Positions 1-12,600 of a stretch of DNA of 64,000 nt are shown one piece after another (the stretch's first letter is position 1; each line of letters starts with the position of its first letter). The notes beneath the pieces are model-generated. The model was not told where the DNA came from. It did no database searches and was given only the letters and a program-made list of their open reading frames with translations. This stretch comes from Rhea pennata (taxonomy: Eukaryota; Chordata; Aves; Rheiformes; Rheidae). The DNA is taken from the NCBI RefSeq assembly GCF_028389875.1, contig NC_084668.1:32842993-32906992 (forward strand), read 5' to 3'. The position numbers were made by a program, and so were the translations under genes.

Positions 1-3000
1 ATTTATTACTCTTATCCATGCACATCCACGGTATTTCATCTAACAAGGCTGCAGTAACTAGTTTATATGTACCTGGAATACAGTATCAAATAAGAAAGCC
101 ACATGATGAACTAAAATCATGTGTTCAGGAATAAACTGAATGTTCTAGTATAACCATCCAATTAAAAAACAATTAGAAAAATGAACAATATTCTCTTTAA
201 CGCATACATTATGTAGACTAGAGCTACGTGGATGGACAGAGGCATAAAGCTGCCATGTGGCTCTCAAAATTACAGTTTAAATATTTTTTGAATTAGCTAT
301 CACTCAGAAGGTCTAAGAAGGCCTTATAAGATCTAGCTTTTCCATTACATCTTAGCTACATTATTAAGCATTGTTGAAATATGGGCTACATATTACAGTT
401 CTGCTCTCTGTATTTCTATTTGGATTTTCTGCATAACAAGTTATTTACCTACAGCTTACCAGATCATGCCAAAGGTATCAAGACATTGACGATATTTTGG
501 ATCTTTAAAATAATGATTTACAGTGTGTGCGCTTTTTTCTTTTTTAACTGAAATAGGAAACAAATGAAGAAAATTTTATTCCAGTTGAACTGAAACTACT
601 GCAGTATTTCAACATTACAAAACTATCAACCTATTTTAGTACAACAGTGTACCCATACAACTTCTCATGTTTTAGAACTATGTTAGAACAGAGAAAAAAC
701 ATCTTGAAAAAGCCATGTGTTCTGCTGCTTTCTCCTCAATGACTACTGCAATGCAGTTTGCTCACTAATGCAATGGTAAAATAATTACAAAATAGACAGT
801 CATTGACTTAAGTATTTTGGAAAATGAATTTCAGAATACATGGAAATATCCAATTAACATGAAAAAATGTAACCTGTTCTACAGGAATCATGAATATATT
901 GCTGGCGCTCAAGATCAGAAGTAGTGTGCACCAAAAGCGTGAGTGAACAAGATAGTTCTCTATTTAATGCAAGAAAATATTCCTTGATCAAATATGTAAG
1001 TATAGGAGTGTGATAACTTCCCGAAGTTTTCTGTCTAAATCTATAGGTTTTCATCCAGTGTTACCTAATAAAGAATGTTAAAGTCAGCCTTTTGCCATAT
1101 AAAGATAATATTAAATAAACATCAGTTAAAAATACTGCAAAAGCTAGCTCACTAGAAAACAAAAAATGCTAGCAGGGAAATGAGAAAATTAATTTGGTTC
1201 ATTAATATATAACAAACAGTACATAAGGAGGAAAGTGATTATTTGCCTTACATTATATTTTGTTGGCTAGCTGTATGTCCATAAGCCACCGTCCCACAAC
1301 CGATCTGATCCCTTCTAGCACACATATAAAGCCTTACAGCTATCAATGGGAAAATGCACAGGCTCAATGAGAACATTTCCCTCCTCCAAATCCAAAAAAC
1401 ACAGTGAGGGATCAGGATCTCAATATCTAGAATCAACTAGCACAGAAATCTCCATATTTGGAAAAATTTAAATGGAAAGAAAGTAACACAGCGTAGTATA
1501 AGATATGGGGGGAAAAAAAAAAACCCTCACAAACCCATGAATGTCAGAATGTTGAGATAACGCAATTTCAGGCACTACTCAAGGAAGTGTCGTCGTCCTT
1601 TCCTATTACAGGAATGCACTACTAATATAATTACACAAGTCATTTATTGTGCCTCTATTGTTTCTTATGAAGGATCCAACTACTGGAAGCTTAAATGTTA
1701 GGTTACTGCTGGTTTATACACCACCATCATTCTTGGCAAACATTTTTAAGAAAGATATGCCTATGACACACACAAATATCAACGGGAAGCCCTCAATACT
1801 TGACCAGTGATCTGTGGTTCTTACAGAAAATCCAACAGTCAATGCTTCATCTTGGTGTTTTCCTGGTCTCTCAGATCAAAATGAAGCACTGTGAGTGAAG
1901 CCCCGATGACAGAATGCAAATAAGCAGTACCCTCCAGACTGAAGTTACAGACCCTCCAGGGCAGAACATGACAGGTATCCTTTTGTGCCCAAAATTGCGT
2001 ATCCTTCTAAATGATCAAGTTGTATGTAAGTAAAAACAAAGTAAACCCTCTCTGAAGCAAAGGCTACAGGATCAAATCAGTATCAACAATCTATTATCTG
2101 CCCTGATAAATGGAAAAAAACTACCATTTGTGAGTAAATGTTAGATTAGACATTTAGATTAAATGTCACTTAATCTCACAATATGCAAGTGACTGCACTG
2201 TATTTGTACACTTCTAAGCAATTATTTCCAAAGACTTCCCTGTAAATACTTTTTTCTTTTTAATATAGCACTTGGCGTACAATTAATTTCTTAGACCTTT
2301 AAAGTGTTTTAAAAACTGGGAAGTCATGTTTGGTAAACCAAAACTCCAAATCCCAAAAGTAAGAATTTTGGGGTAATCTTATGAATCCTGGGTCAAACAT
2401 ATTTCATGATATGAAAAATAAGGCTCTAAAAGAACATACAATCTTTGCCTGTAGCTTTGGAGATAGAAAATATTTCTGTAAATGATATGCTATCTAAAAA
2501 CGTTCCCATGGAGACGAATTATTGTTAGGATGTGCCAAGATTTCTTTAAAATACTTATATTGATGAATTCTAAAATCTAAATCAAATAAAAGAACAACTG
2601 GATGAATGTTCTTGGTTGTACAGACTGGCCCAGAGACATGACAAACTACAGCAGCTTCCCCCTCCAACAAAAGTACGTTGAGCTCCCCATTAATCTAACA
2701 AATTGCATTTCTTTTTGCTGCTTATTGTTAAAAGAACCCCCACAACAGTTAGGGTAACACCTTTTTAAAAACAAAAAAGGTTTAAATCATATTTGTGTAG
2801 ATTTCTTTTTTCTTTGCATAGCAAAAAGGGCAAATCCATCTGAGCAAACTTGCAACCAAGACCATAAATAAAAAGGACATACTTCAGGGAGTCTCGCAAC
2901 AACGCCAAACCGGTGTAAGAACAGAACCAGACTCCACCTCTTTCCAGCACAGTATGAAAGAATGCCACTGACTGCTAGAATTATATTTAAGATATTTACC

Positions 3001-3984
3001 TATCACTAATGGATTATTTACAGACTGTAATGCCCACTCTACAAGATCCTCATGAGATTAAAAAAAAAAAAAAACTCAAAATTTAGTTAGGAAATTACTA
3101 CAGAATAAATGAAAGATTAATAGCTCAAGAGTATTTTACACACATAAAACAAAGACCTCAGTGCTACATAAGCAATAAGCCACAGCTTGTACTTCTATTA
3201 ACTACAGAGGCTGAGTTTTAAACTTTCAGGAATTATTTTACAAATACAGGAGGAATTCAGGGCAAGGGGAAGGAGGCAAAGAAAGAGGAAAATTATCTAC
3301 CTGCAGTTGAGGAGAAAGCAGTATTCCATCTCAACACATGATACTGTCAAGGAGGTTTTCAATTTTGCATAGACAACAGAAATTCAAAGAAATAAGGTGA
3401 AGTTTCCAGTGGTCTTATCATAGTAAGTAGTCAATTCTTGCCTTCCCTTACAGCTAAAAACACACCATAAACACAAAAGTATTGTTTACCATATTTAAGA
3501 AAAATGTCAGCCTCATATGAAGATATGCAATTATTAAGCTAGTGGTCCAATTTATTTAAAAAAAATTATTATTCCCAAACACTAAAATGACACATAAGAA
3601 AAACACCTTATAAAAGCAGAAAATTCTGATTGCAGCAAAATTAAAAGTATATAAACTGTATTATAATCGAAACAAAATGCACACAGATTTAAAAAAAAAC
3701 AGATTTGAATCTGCAACAACTAAATGCTGTCAATATGCATGTAGGTGGCTTTTACTTTGCAACTAGTGGTACTTTTAATGAATGTAGTCCAGAATTGACA
3801 TGTTAAGTTTTCCGTTTTAATAAAGTATGTTGTTTTATAATCTACGTTACCAAGTAACGTATATATAGTAGTCTGTGTATCACAAATTACAATGTTGTCC
3901 TCTAAAAGTATTTTTATTAAGAAAGGAAACCATGATTTTATCCTGCATTTCATGTGTTTGCCCATCCAAGCTGAAAGATTTCAC
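1..3984. other. AT-rich intergenic or 3' flank, no gene recognised
   Basis: Only short random-looking open frames and A runs are visible (for example 14 A near 3061-3074). No repeat family or exon was recognised. It lies downstream of BOLL, where other vertebrates have MARS2 or RFTN2, but no part of either could be seen. Confidence 0.5.
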
Positions 3985-3990
3985 TTTATT
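3985..3990 (-). terminator. candidate polyadenylation signal for the 4103-4261 exon
   Basis: A minus-strand AATAAA lies about 110 bases after the candidate stop at 4103; a second one occurs at 3913-3918. Its use is inferred from position only. Confidence 0.3.
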
Positions 3991-4102
3991 ACTCTATGAA
4001 AAGCAGTAATGTTTCAATTTAGGCACATTCAGGCAAATGCTAGAAGCTGAACTACAAACCCTCCACATGACAAGTACATTAGCAAGGCAGAAAGCTAAAA
4101 AT

Positions 4103-4261
4103 CTATTTTACTGAATCTGTAGAAGAAGGTGACGTAAGAATTTTATCTTCCACTCTATAATCTTTTCTAGGATGAAAATGGGGGCTTCGTGTATATCGAG
4201 GTTTCAGACTCACAGACGAAGGATGAGAAAAATTTCTTCTCACAGAATGTAACCTTGGTTC
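4103..4261 (-). CDS. candidate alternative terminal exon of BOLL (52 codons)
   Basis: The segment follows a strong acceptor (pyrimidine tract TTTTTCCCTCTCTTTAG ending at 4262). In phase 0 it reads EPRLHSVRRNFSHPSSVSLK, PRYTRSPHFHPRKDYRVEDK, ILTSPSSTDSVK and TAG. It is basic and S/R/H-rich. The phase fits exon 10, a strong AATAAA on the same strand lies about 110 bases past the stop (3985-3990), and no other gene is visible nearby. I infer an alternative BOLL C-terminus used instead of LWSIHY. A last exon of an unseen neighbouring minus-strand gene is the main alternative. Confidence 0.45.
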   Translation of the reverse strand, partial: EPRLHSVRRNFSHPSSVSLKPRYTRSPHFHPRKDYRVEDKILTSPSSTDSVK

Positions 4262-5110
4262 CTAAAGAGAGGGAAAAATGCAGTTTTGTTTCCTCTACAT
4301 AGAGGCACATCACTTTTACTATATTAATAATGCTCTAGTGGAAGGTTATAGTCCATTTTGATGCTGTGTCAGCAAGACAGACTGGGTTCAAAAAGGAAAT
4401 TCACATTTCCATTACACACACAAACACATACATACATGTGAAGCTGACACTGGTAGGAAACATCCTCATTTGTTTACAGGTATGAAATTTTAATATCAGT
4501 TCAGACTTTAAATCAAGTTTTGTTCACTGTTCATATTTTTCCATCCTTTCCAAAGGTAAGACAAATTAGTAAAGGAACTGTTACCCTCTTTCAAAATAAG
4601 CAGGGATTTTTTTTTTTTATACAATGTTACGGTGCAAAACTATTTAACCACATCTTTTTTTCCCCCACTTTTATTTTCCCTGTAGATTAGAGAAATACAT
4701 TAAATAAATCTCAAGCTCAGCCTAGCATCAAGCATTTCCAAGAACTGTTTATTTAGTGCAATTCTTAAGTAAATCATTGCTACCTGAGCATTTCCACTTA
4801 GCTGGAAGAGTATCCAAGACCATAGGTATCTCCATGCTGTACAAACAATCTTAATTCTAACTCAAACTATGATTTTGTTGCTTTAAACTTCTTTTAATTT
4901 GTACAGAGTTTCTAGTATTTTTAATAACAAAGTGAACAGAGTTAGTATATTTCTGTATGAATTTACATTGATGCCTAGGTTATCCTTCAGCAGTTAAAAC
5001 TCACAGCTTTATAAACCTGGTGTTGGGTAACTGATATCTGTCCTATTTGTAAACTAATGAGCAGGTGATGGACTGTGATTAAGTAACTTGTTAGTGGATG
5101 TCAGTACCTG

Positions 5111-5150
5111 TTAACAAAAGGATGGCAAGATTAACAAAAGGATGGCAAGA
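5111..5150. repeat. 20-bp tandem duplication
   Basis: The unit TTAACAAAAGGATGGCAAGA occurs twice, head to tail, without mismatch. This looks like a recent small duplication. Confidence 0.95.
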
Positions 5151-6458
5151 TTTGGAAAACACAGGTAACTTTTCAGGTACTGGAAGCAACTATCTCTAGA
5201 ATTTTTATATTATTCTGTTCTTCCTACGATCAAGTTCTCTGCCCTTTCTCTTACTGTTTCCCCTTGAATCTCAGCTGCTTTACATCCCATTTGTGAAATA
5301 CCCTTCTGTTTACTTAACCAATGTGAGTTCCTTCATCCCTTTCCATCTCTTAGTATGGCACATGGCAACCTCAAAATAATATCTCTGTTTTCTAATGCTG
5401 TATTCTTAGCCAAGCACTTGCAGTTCTGTTTAAGTTACTGAATGCATCTTTCCCCCTCCCTTTTAGCTCTGTCAGTTTCCTAGGATTAATAGATCCTACA
5501 TCCCTATCAGGTTTTTCATCTCACCTTAACTCAAAGAGTTTAGCCTCTTTTCAACATCTACTAGCTCGAAATCTTGTGCATTTCCTTCCTCAACTCTCAA
5601 TTCTCATATCCATCTAGTGCCAGTTGCAGTCACTGTATCAACCTTACAGGACTTCAGTACCAATCTATTTCTCTTACTCTTTCTTTAATTTCGACTCTTA
5701 CAAACCTGTATTTTTTCCTCTCTACTGCCTAATCCCAACAGAAGGGTAAAAAACTACTTTAACTCACAGAACACAGACATGGAACAGCCTGCAGTAAACC
5801 CAATGTGGAAAGTACAAACAAAATCTTCAGGAATCTCACCAATGTCTCTAAAAGAAATCAGGCAAGATTTTATTATTTTTTGAAAGCCAAATCTGGGGAT
5901 AAATGATACAAAGATCACATCCTGCTCAAATAGCAAGTTCCTGCTATAAAGGTTGTTAAAATGTTTTCAAGTAAGAAAGGGTCACACATCTTATCATGTG
6001 CAAAACACTTATTCTTCCCTAATTTCATCTTATTAAAATACTGGATTTAAAAAGAAAAAAAAAGAAACTAAAAACAGTACCTTCTTTTCCATAATAAAAA
6101 GTAGGGTCGAGCACTCACCACAAAATATAACTACGAGCACAAATCATTGTAAATCACACCAAATAGGCAGAAAAGGGGAGAAAGTGAGTTGTTAATAAAG
6201 GAAGTTAAAACAGTTTCAGAAACAAAAATCATACATTAAAGTGTTGAAAAATCCCCTCACTACTGAGAGAAAAATAAATCAAATGTTCATAGAACTTGGG
6301 AAGTCAAACTATAAAGAAAATAAAGATGGAAAGAATATAAACATGACTATCTCAGGAATGAGTGACACAAATTACAAAATTTGTTTTACATAAGAGAATA
6401 TCAGGAAATTTACAAACATGCAGCAAGTAACTACATAATATTGCAGACTATGCTGAAT

Positions 6459-6464
6459 TTTATT
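6459..6464 (-). terminator. candidate BOLL polyadenylation signal (AATAAA)
   Basis: This is the first minus-strand AATAAA after the exon 11 stop, about 170 bases downstream, followed by T/G-rich sequence on the minus strand. Other AATAAA hexamers exist further along, so use of this one is inferred. Confidence 0.35.
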
Positions 6465-6637
6465 TTAGCATGTTTTATCATTTACCAATCTGTAAATAGC
6501 AAGCATTGCAATGAAACAACTGACCCTAAGTTTCACAACAGGCAGCTGCTAGCTGGTATGTTGATGATGGATCTCGGCCACATGGGAAGGACTGGACAAG
6601 AAAATCAGTACAGGTAGACTAGAGCTGCCCAAATGGC

Positions 6638-6661
6638 TTAATAGTGAATGCTCCACAATGT
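6638..6661 (-). CDS. BOLL: BOLL coding exon 11, conserved C-terminus and stop
   Basis: After the acceptor TTGACAG the frame reads T-L-W-S-I-H-Y-TAA, matching the mammalian ending TVWSIHY with one Val to Leu change. Although short, its phase, acceptor and near-identical ending make it the canonical last coding exon. Confidence 0.87.
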   Translation of the reverse strand, partial: TLWSIHY

Positions 6662-9600
6662 CTGTCAAGTAAAGAGAGAGAACATATAGATCAGAGAAAG
6701 CAGGAAAAAAAAAAAGACTAAACTGGAATGAGAACAAACTATTAGAATAGAAAAAGAGAAGTTGGTAAAGAGAACATAGAAGGAAGCAATGTAAGGAAAG
6801 GCATGCCATCTGCACCTTCCTGTGTTAATATAAAATTAATGAATATGTATTTATCAGAATTGAGAACATCGCTTTCAAAGGCATTAATCGATGTTATAGA
6901 TGGTGGCAAGCCTCTTAATAATCATATTTGAGGACAACTAGAAGTTTTATATTTAAGTTTCTGAGACTTAAGTTAATTTAAAGCAAAACATGCATTCTCT
7001 CCATCTTAATATCATTCCCTGTATAAATGAAAAAAAAATACTTACCTATATAAAAAAGTTGAAAGTTTTTTTTTTTTTTTTTTTTTTTGCTCCAGATGGA
7101 ACATCATCAAATAGCACTCTACTAATATAAAATTTCTATGCTTTTCAAAAATGATTACAGCAGGACTTCCCTTCAAAATATGACAGGAAGTTGTGCATAT
7201 AGCCATGAATGTATACATGTACACAGATATGTGCATTTACATTTAGTATGTACACATACACACACACAGAGCACAGTTATTAGTCTTAACTGCAGAGAAG
7301 AATGGAGAGCTCTGAATTCAGTTAGACCTAAAGAACGTTCACTACCAAAAAGCCAAGATATTAGTCTCAGGTATCAGTATATCCAGAATGCATAATATAT
7401 GAACACTAGTATTACAAATTGACTCCTCTAAATTTTGTTCTGACAATCCTAAGAAGTAGAAAAATCAATTTTAATGCTATTGAAAAGATTGTTGAGAGTA
7501 GACACTGAAGTGGTGACACGAAAAAAAAATCTGAGAAAGAAGATACATTTCTGTCATTGATAGCTTCCTGTGGTTTGAGAAGTTAGTCAACAGCTTTCAG
7601 AAAGACCATAGGATTACTTGCTACCCTTGCACCCTGTGCCTTTCCTGAACATCTTATGAAGAAAATACTAAGCTTAGAAGAAGTACTATAGCTCTGTACT
7701 CCAATTTAGTACACAGAGCTCAGGTTCGAGAACTGGATTAGGGAAAACTGCCAGACTTTTTCATCTAAAACTAGTCTACTATGAGGACAGAGGTGAAGAA
7801 TTTAGACAAAGTAAAGTTGATTATTTCCCCCTAAATGACCAAGCTAAACAAGGAGAGGATATTCCCCTCGTGGACCTGAAAAGGGCGAAGACACTGCATG
7901 ATCCCATACCGTTAACGTTGGCCACGTAATTCAGCTGGATACAGACTGCAGGAACAGCAAAAGCTCTCCAAGACTAGAACCATACCACCCCCCTGAAAAG
8001 TACTCCAGTTAGAAAAGATGACTGAGAGGAGGAAACAAATGCCTGAAATCAAGCAAAACAATAAACCCCAAACCACCCACCTATCTACCTCCACAGGCTA
8101 GCACTTGCTACACCTTTGCTCAGTTTTTTAAGCTGCTACTGTGGTACTCTGCTCCCCAGGCCTCACAAAGTCCCCCCTCTATGCTAGAGAACATGAATTT
8201 CAATCTGCCCTCAAGTGGCTGCTGTTACCGTGGAGTACACAGATCTTACTAACACACACAACCTCACACCTCTCCTCTAGAAGCATTCGAAACATCAGTC
8301 CCTGTGTTAGAGGACAATTTTAGATCTGAAACACTGCACAAGATCCAGTAGAGATGAAAAAGAATTCAGGTTCAATAAAAACACAAACGCCACCCAACAA
8401 TCCATGTAGTCTTTCAGAATGAAAGTCAACTGTATGAATAAATGTCAACAATTTGTTTAGCTGTGCTTAAGATGGAACCACTTCCACATATTCATGAACA
8501 AAATATGCTATAATACCCAAAGAACACACCTTCTGTAAATACAAAGCATCATTAACAAACACACGCATAAACTGCAGGAGATCTAAGGTTTTGGATTCAA
8601 GCCTTCCTTTAAATACCAAATTTGGATCCAAAAAATGAACTATAGCCAAAAACTACTGAGGATTTTCTGATTTTCTTCTTGAAGACCATCAATGAAAAAC
8701 TATTTAAGTGGTAAAATAGAGAAAATGAAAAATCAATTAAAAATGCCAGAACTGAAGCTTCCTTTGTTATCTGCTAAATGGTTTACAAAAATAACGAACT
8801 GAGCTCTCTTTTTATGTATCCACACCAGCCAGAAATGCTGGCTCAGGAATTCGTTTCTTCTTCGATGAAGATTTTGTCTCTCTTGTTCACCTCTGTGATT
8901 TCATCACAGTGTAACTGCAATGCATGCTGTTTTGAGCTACATTTGAAAGCTATGGGAATCCACAAACACCAAAAATATATGGATCCTGGCTATACCCATA
9001 CTACTCTCACCATATGACCACAGATCCTACTATAAAGTATGTTTCTATAGAGTATCTATAAAGTTTATTCCTAATACAAATCTGCACAGAGACCATTAGT
9101 AAACTATTTTAAAAGTAAGGTGCTTATTTCAAAATGTGTTCTCTCTTATATGGCCACTATTTGGCATTTCTCAAGCAGCAAAGATACATTTGTTGGGATA
9201 TTTTAAGACTGTAGCCAGCAGGCAGTATCTTAACACAGCTGGGGAACAGGTGGTAATGACGTGACCACTTGCTATACACACCAGCCTGCTCTCAATGCCT
9301 GCTCTTTTCTCAAACCTTGTGGAATGCTCAGCCATAGTGATAGATATAAACAAGCTGGCCATTAGGATTATGTGAAAAGGTAAGGTAAATGAAGAATTAT
9401 ATTCCAGAACTACTACCTACCACTAAATTGCTAAAAAACGATCAGAAATGGTATCCATCATTATCTTATAATAAATGAAATTATCACAACTCTCAAAGTC
9501 TTTGTAAGGGTTTAACTATATTTGTGAATCTGCTGGAGAACTGATCAGAATTTTCATAACTTTCAAGTCCATAACTGATGGATTCTAACAAAAGACTTGA

Positions 9601-12600
9601 AAAGACAGGTTAACAGTGAGAAACAAACACCACAAAGAAGCAAACAGGGTTAGCAGTTCTGTGTTCAGTTTAGTCAGGCTTAGACCTGCACTGTGGACAC
9701 GAGTCCTCTTTCCTCTAGCCTATTCCAAACCTCGTTCAAGTACAAGACTCTGTGCCGTTGTTTGACAAACTGGTCTGGGGAACCGATTCAAGTTTAAGTC
9801 AGCTCTTTCAGGTGGTGTGGGTGGGAGTGGGGCTTCATCTAAAACCACATCAGTTCCCTGACTTGGCTTACGATATAGCTGCATAAAAACCTGTATTAAC
9901 ACAGGAAATGGGCAGTGTGGAAAATGGAATGAATTACTGGGTTATGCCAGCTTCAGCTGCGTATAAAACTACTTCTAAAGCGAGGAATAAACATACAAGA
10001 CATCATATAATGAGATAAGAGTATGAATTTCCAGCTCATTTCCTGTGCCACAGTAACCATTCAAATATGGCCTTAACTTGTATGTTCTTACTCTACTTTA
10101 AATCAGTCTGTATCACTTATCACAGAGTAAACTACTTTACCTTCACTATAAGATAAAGCATGGCACTACGGTAATTACTGTAGAAGAGCTATGATGCTCT
10201 ATATCTATCTTGTAACTTACTTGACACTATCTTGTTCATATAGCCTTGGTCCTAGGAAAGATAATAAAAGTCAAGTTTCAAGGTATAAAATCTTGCTTTC
10301 TATGAAAGGAGTATATGCTATATATACCAAGAAGTTTCACTATTAGTGGAAGAAAAAACAAAATGAAGCCCACAAACGATGTCTAACCACACTAGTCTTA
10401 GCTTTTCTTCACAGGTGTATATGCCTATACGATTAACATCCGTTTTACTGAGAATTTTATCCAGATGAAATTTATTCTGAAGCTTACAGCACTTTAATAT
10501 ACATGGTGAATATAAGGAAAAAATTTTGCTTCTTTATCTGACTTAGTAAGTATGCGCTTTTTTTTGATTCTGAGACTACGATCAGCAACGTTTTCAGTGT
10601 TTTCACACACCGTTGAAAGTGGAATGTACACTAAATATGATCGCTGTGCTCGACCAACCCCCTTTTACGCATATCTTGAATGTATGAATCACTTAGTTCA
10701 TGTTCAGCTTCTATTTTCTTCTTTTTTGGACTACTTCCAGTTTAATCCAAGACAACACCTAAGGCAACAGCATCCTCTGCTGGAAATACTTGGTAGATAC
10801 CATTACATAAGTACTCTGGAGGAATTAAAAAAACCTCTCAAAAGAAATCTAAAAAAAATTATAAAATAAAAGACAGACGCAGCCTATAACAAATCTTTGA
10901 TTCATTCATATTTATTCTGTCATTTGTAGTTGAGTAAGCATCTTCTCTTCACAGAAGAGCAAGCACTGTAATATATCAAGTGAAACTACCAATACCTTCA
11001 CCCCTTTATTATCACGCAGTAACAGGCCCCAGAGGCTAAATCTAATCTAGAATGTTTACATATCATATTAAAACAATGTTTTAGTAATTTAGGGAACAGG
11101 ACCTCAAACTGGGACTCTGAAACCTTGCCTCAGTGTGGAAGAACCAGGTATTTTAAAATGACCATTCAAAATCAGAACTGCACAGAAAAACACCTGAGGG
11201 CAGCCAACAGGGACAAGTTTTCACACTCACTGTTTAAAAACTCCATCTCACCATAGCACGAGGTGCTTGTCTAAGGCTGCAAGGAATAAATTCAACCGCT
11301 CAAGATCCAGATGCATAAAGACAAGGATTTATAACTATCAAAGAAATGAACAAGGTTCAGTTTTCTCTCAAAACACACTTCCATTTGCAGTTTTCTTTGC
11401 CACCTTGGAAGTTTTAAAACTACTTGTCTTTTTAATTTTCTCAAGGTAGAAGAGTTTCAGAACAAGTAATCCCTATGTCCTCTGTAACAAAGCCTCAACT
11501 AAAGAAAAATAAATGGTTTCTTTGCAACATTTCTGTTTTCCTTGTTTACTAATTCATAAGGAAAGACCTTTTCATCGTTGACCCTCTTCTCCTCCTGTCC
11601 CCCTTCAAAAAAGAAGACAGTAAGACTACAGTGCTTACTTTAACTGGCTCAGTTTGAATCACGGGTGCTGGCATGGCTATGGCACTCTGGGCGTAAAGCT
11701 GGTGATACGTTGCTTGAACTCCATGATCAGAATATGGCTGGTATAAAAGCAAACAAGAATTGTATTTGTTTACAAAAAGAGAAGATTGTTTCGCATTTTT
11801 ATGGTTTTGCAAGCCTTTCAAAAGGGTTTAGATTCCTGAAATTTTCAAATTGTGGGCTAAATTAATCTGAACTACTGATTGGTTCATCAATGACATTAAA
11901 AACTAAGTTTTCAAAATTGAAATGTTTCCCCTATACTTACCAGAGTTTTCGTATAAACAACTTATTTAAATCAGTGCCAGAGAGCACTTTCCTTGACAGA
12001 AGCATCACGCTTCTGTATTACAAATACATTTCACTCGGCTATAATAGGACAGTGTTTAAATGTGAAGGTAAGTATACTGAAAAGTAATACCCAGCATTAT
12101 CACGCTTACAAGGTATTTACATAGAAATAATACAATTTTATTATTATTATGAATTTTATATTGTCTTCTGAATTTCCACATACAGCTTCCTTTAACACCA
12201 GCAAAATATGTACCTGTGGACTGAGAGCATGATACATCCAAATATTTTCCTTAACTAATTTCATGGGTTTCCTTACTGTTCACACATTTCAAGTGTCTCT
12301 GTTTCTAAGCTGATAAATATCCGATTTATGAAATAAAAGAGGTAAAACAATAAAATGGACAGAATAAATATGGATGTTTATGCATTTTCAAAAAGAAAAA
12401 CACCAAAGTCTTATTATTCAAGAAAAGTAGTAATAACTCCTAAACAATTTAGTTCCCCTACAAAGTTATGTCAGCATTTTTCATCGATGATATTTGGAAT
12501 ACCAGTTTTGGAACTTTACTCTTGTGGCAATAGATTACTTAACTTTTGTAAAAATACTTAATTTCTGCTATAATTTACACTTTATTCAAGCATTTCTATT

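Larger units (their letters stand above)
4262..6637. other. BOLL 3' region between stop codon and candidate distal exon
   Basis: AT-rich sequence that holds the likely BOLL 3' UTR at its right end and a perfect 20-bp tandem duplication at 5111-5150. No further coding segment was found. Confidence 0.5.
6662..11638 (-). other. BOLL: BOLL intron 10
   Basis: A GTAAGC...GACAG intron. It contains a T23 run at 7066-7088, a short CA run near 7257-7268 and the candidate alternative exon at 9720-9890. Nothing else was recognised; the plus-strand open frame at 10552-10869 has no family features. Confidence 0.75.

Noticed and set aside
10552..10869. A 105-codon plus-strand open frame in BOLL intron 10
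   Set aside because: It starts in a T-rich run and ends in A-rich sequence, has hydrophobic/basic mixed composition and no family signature.
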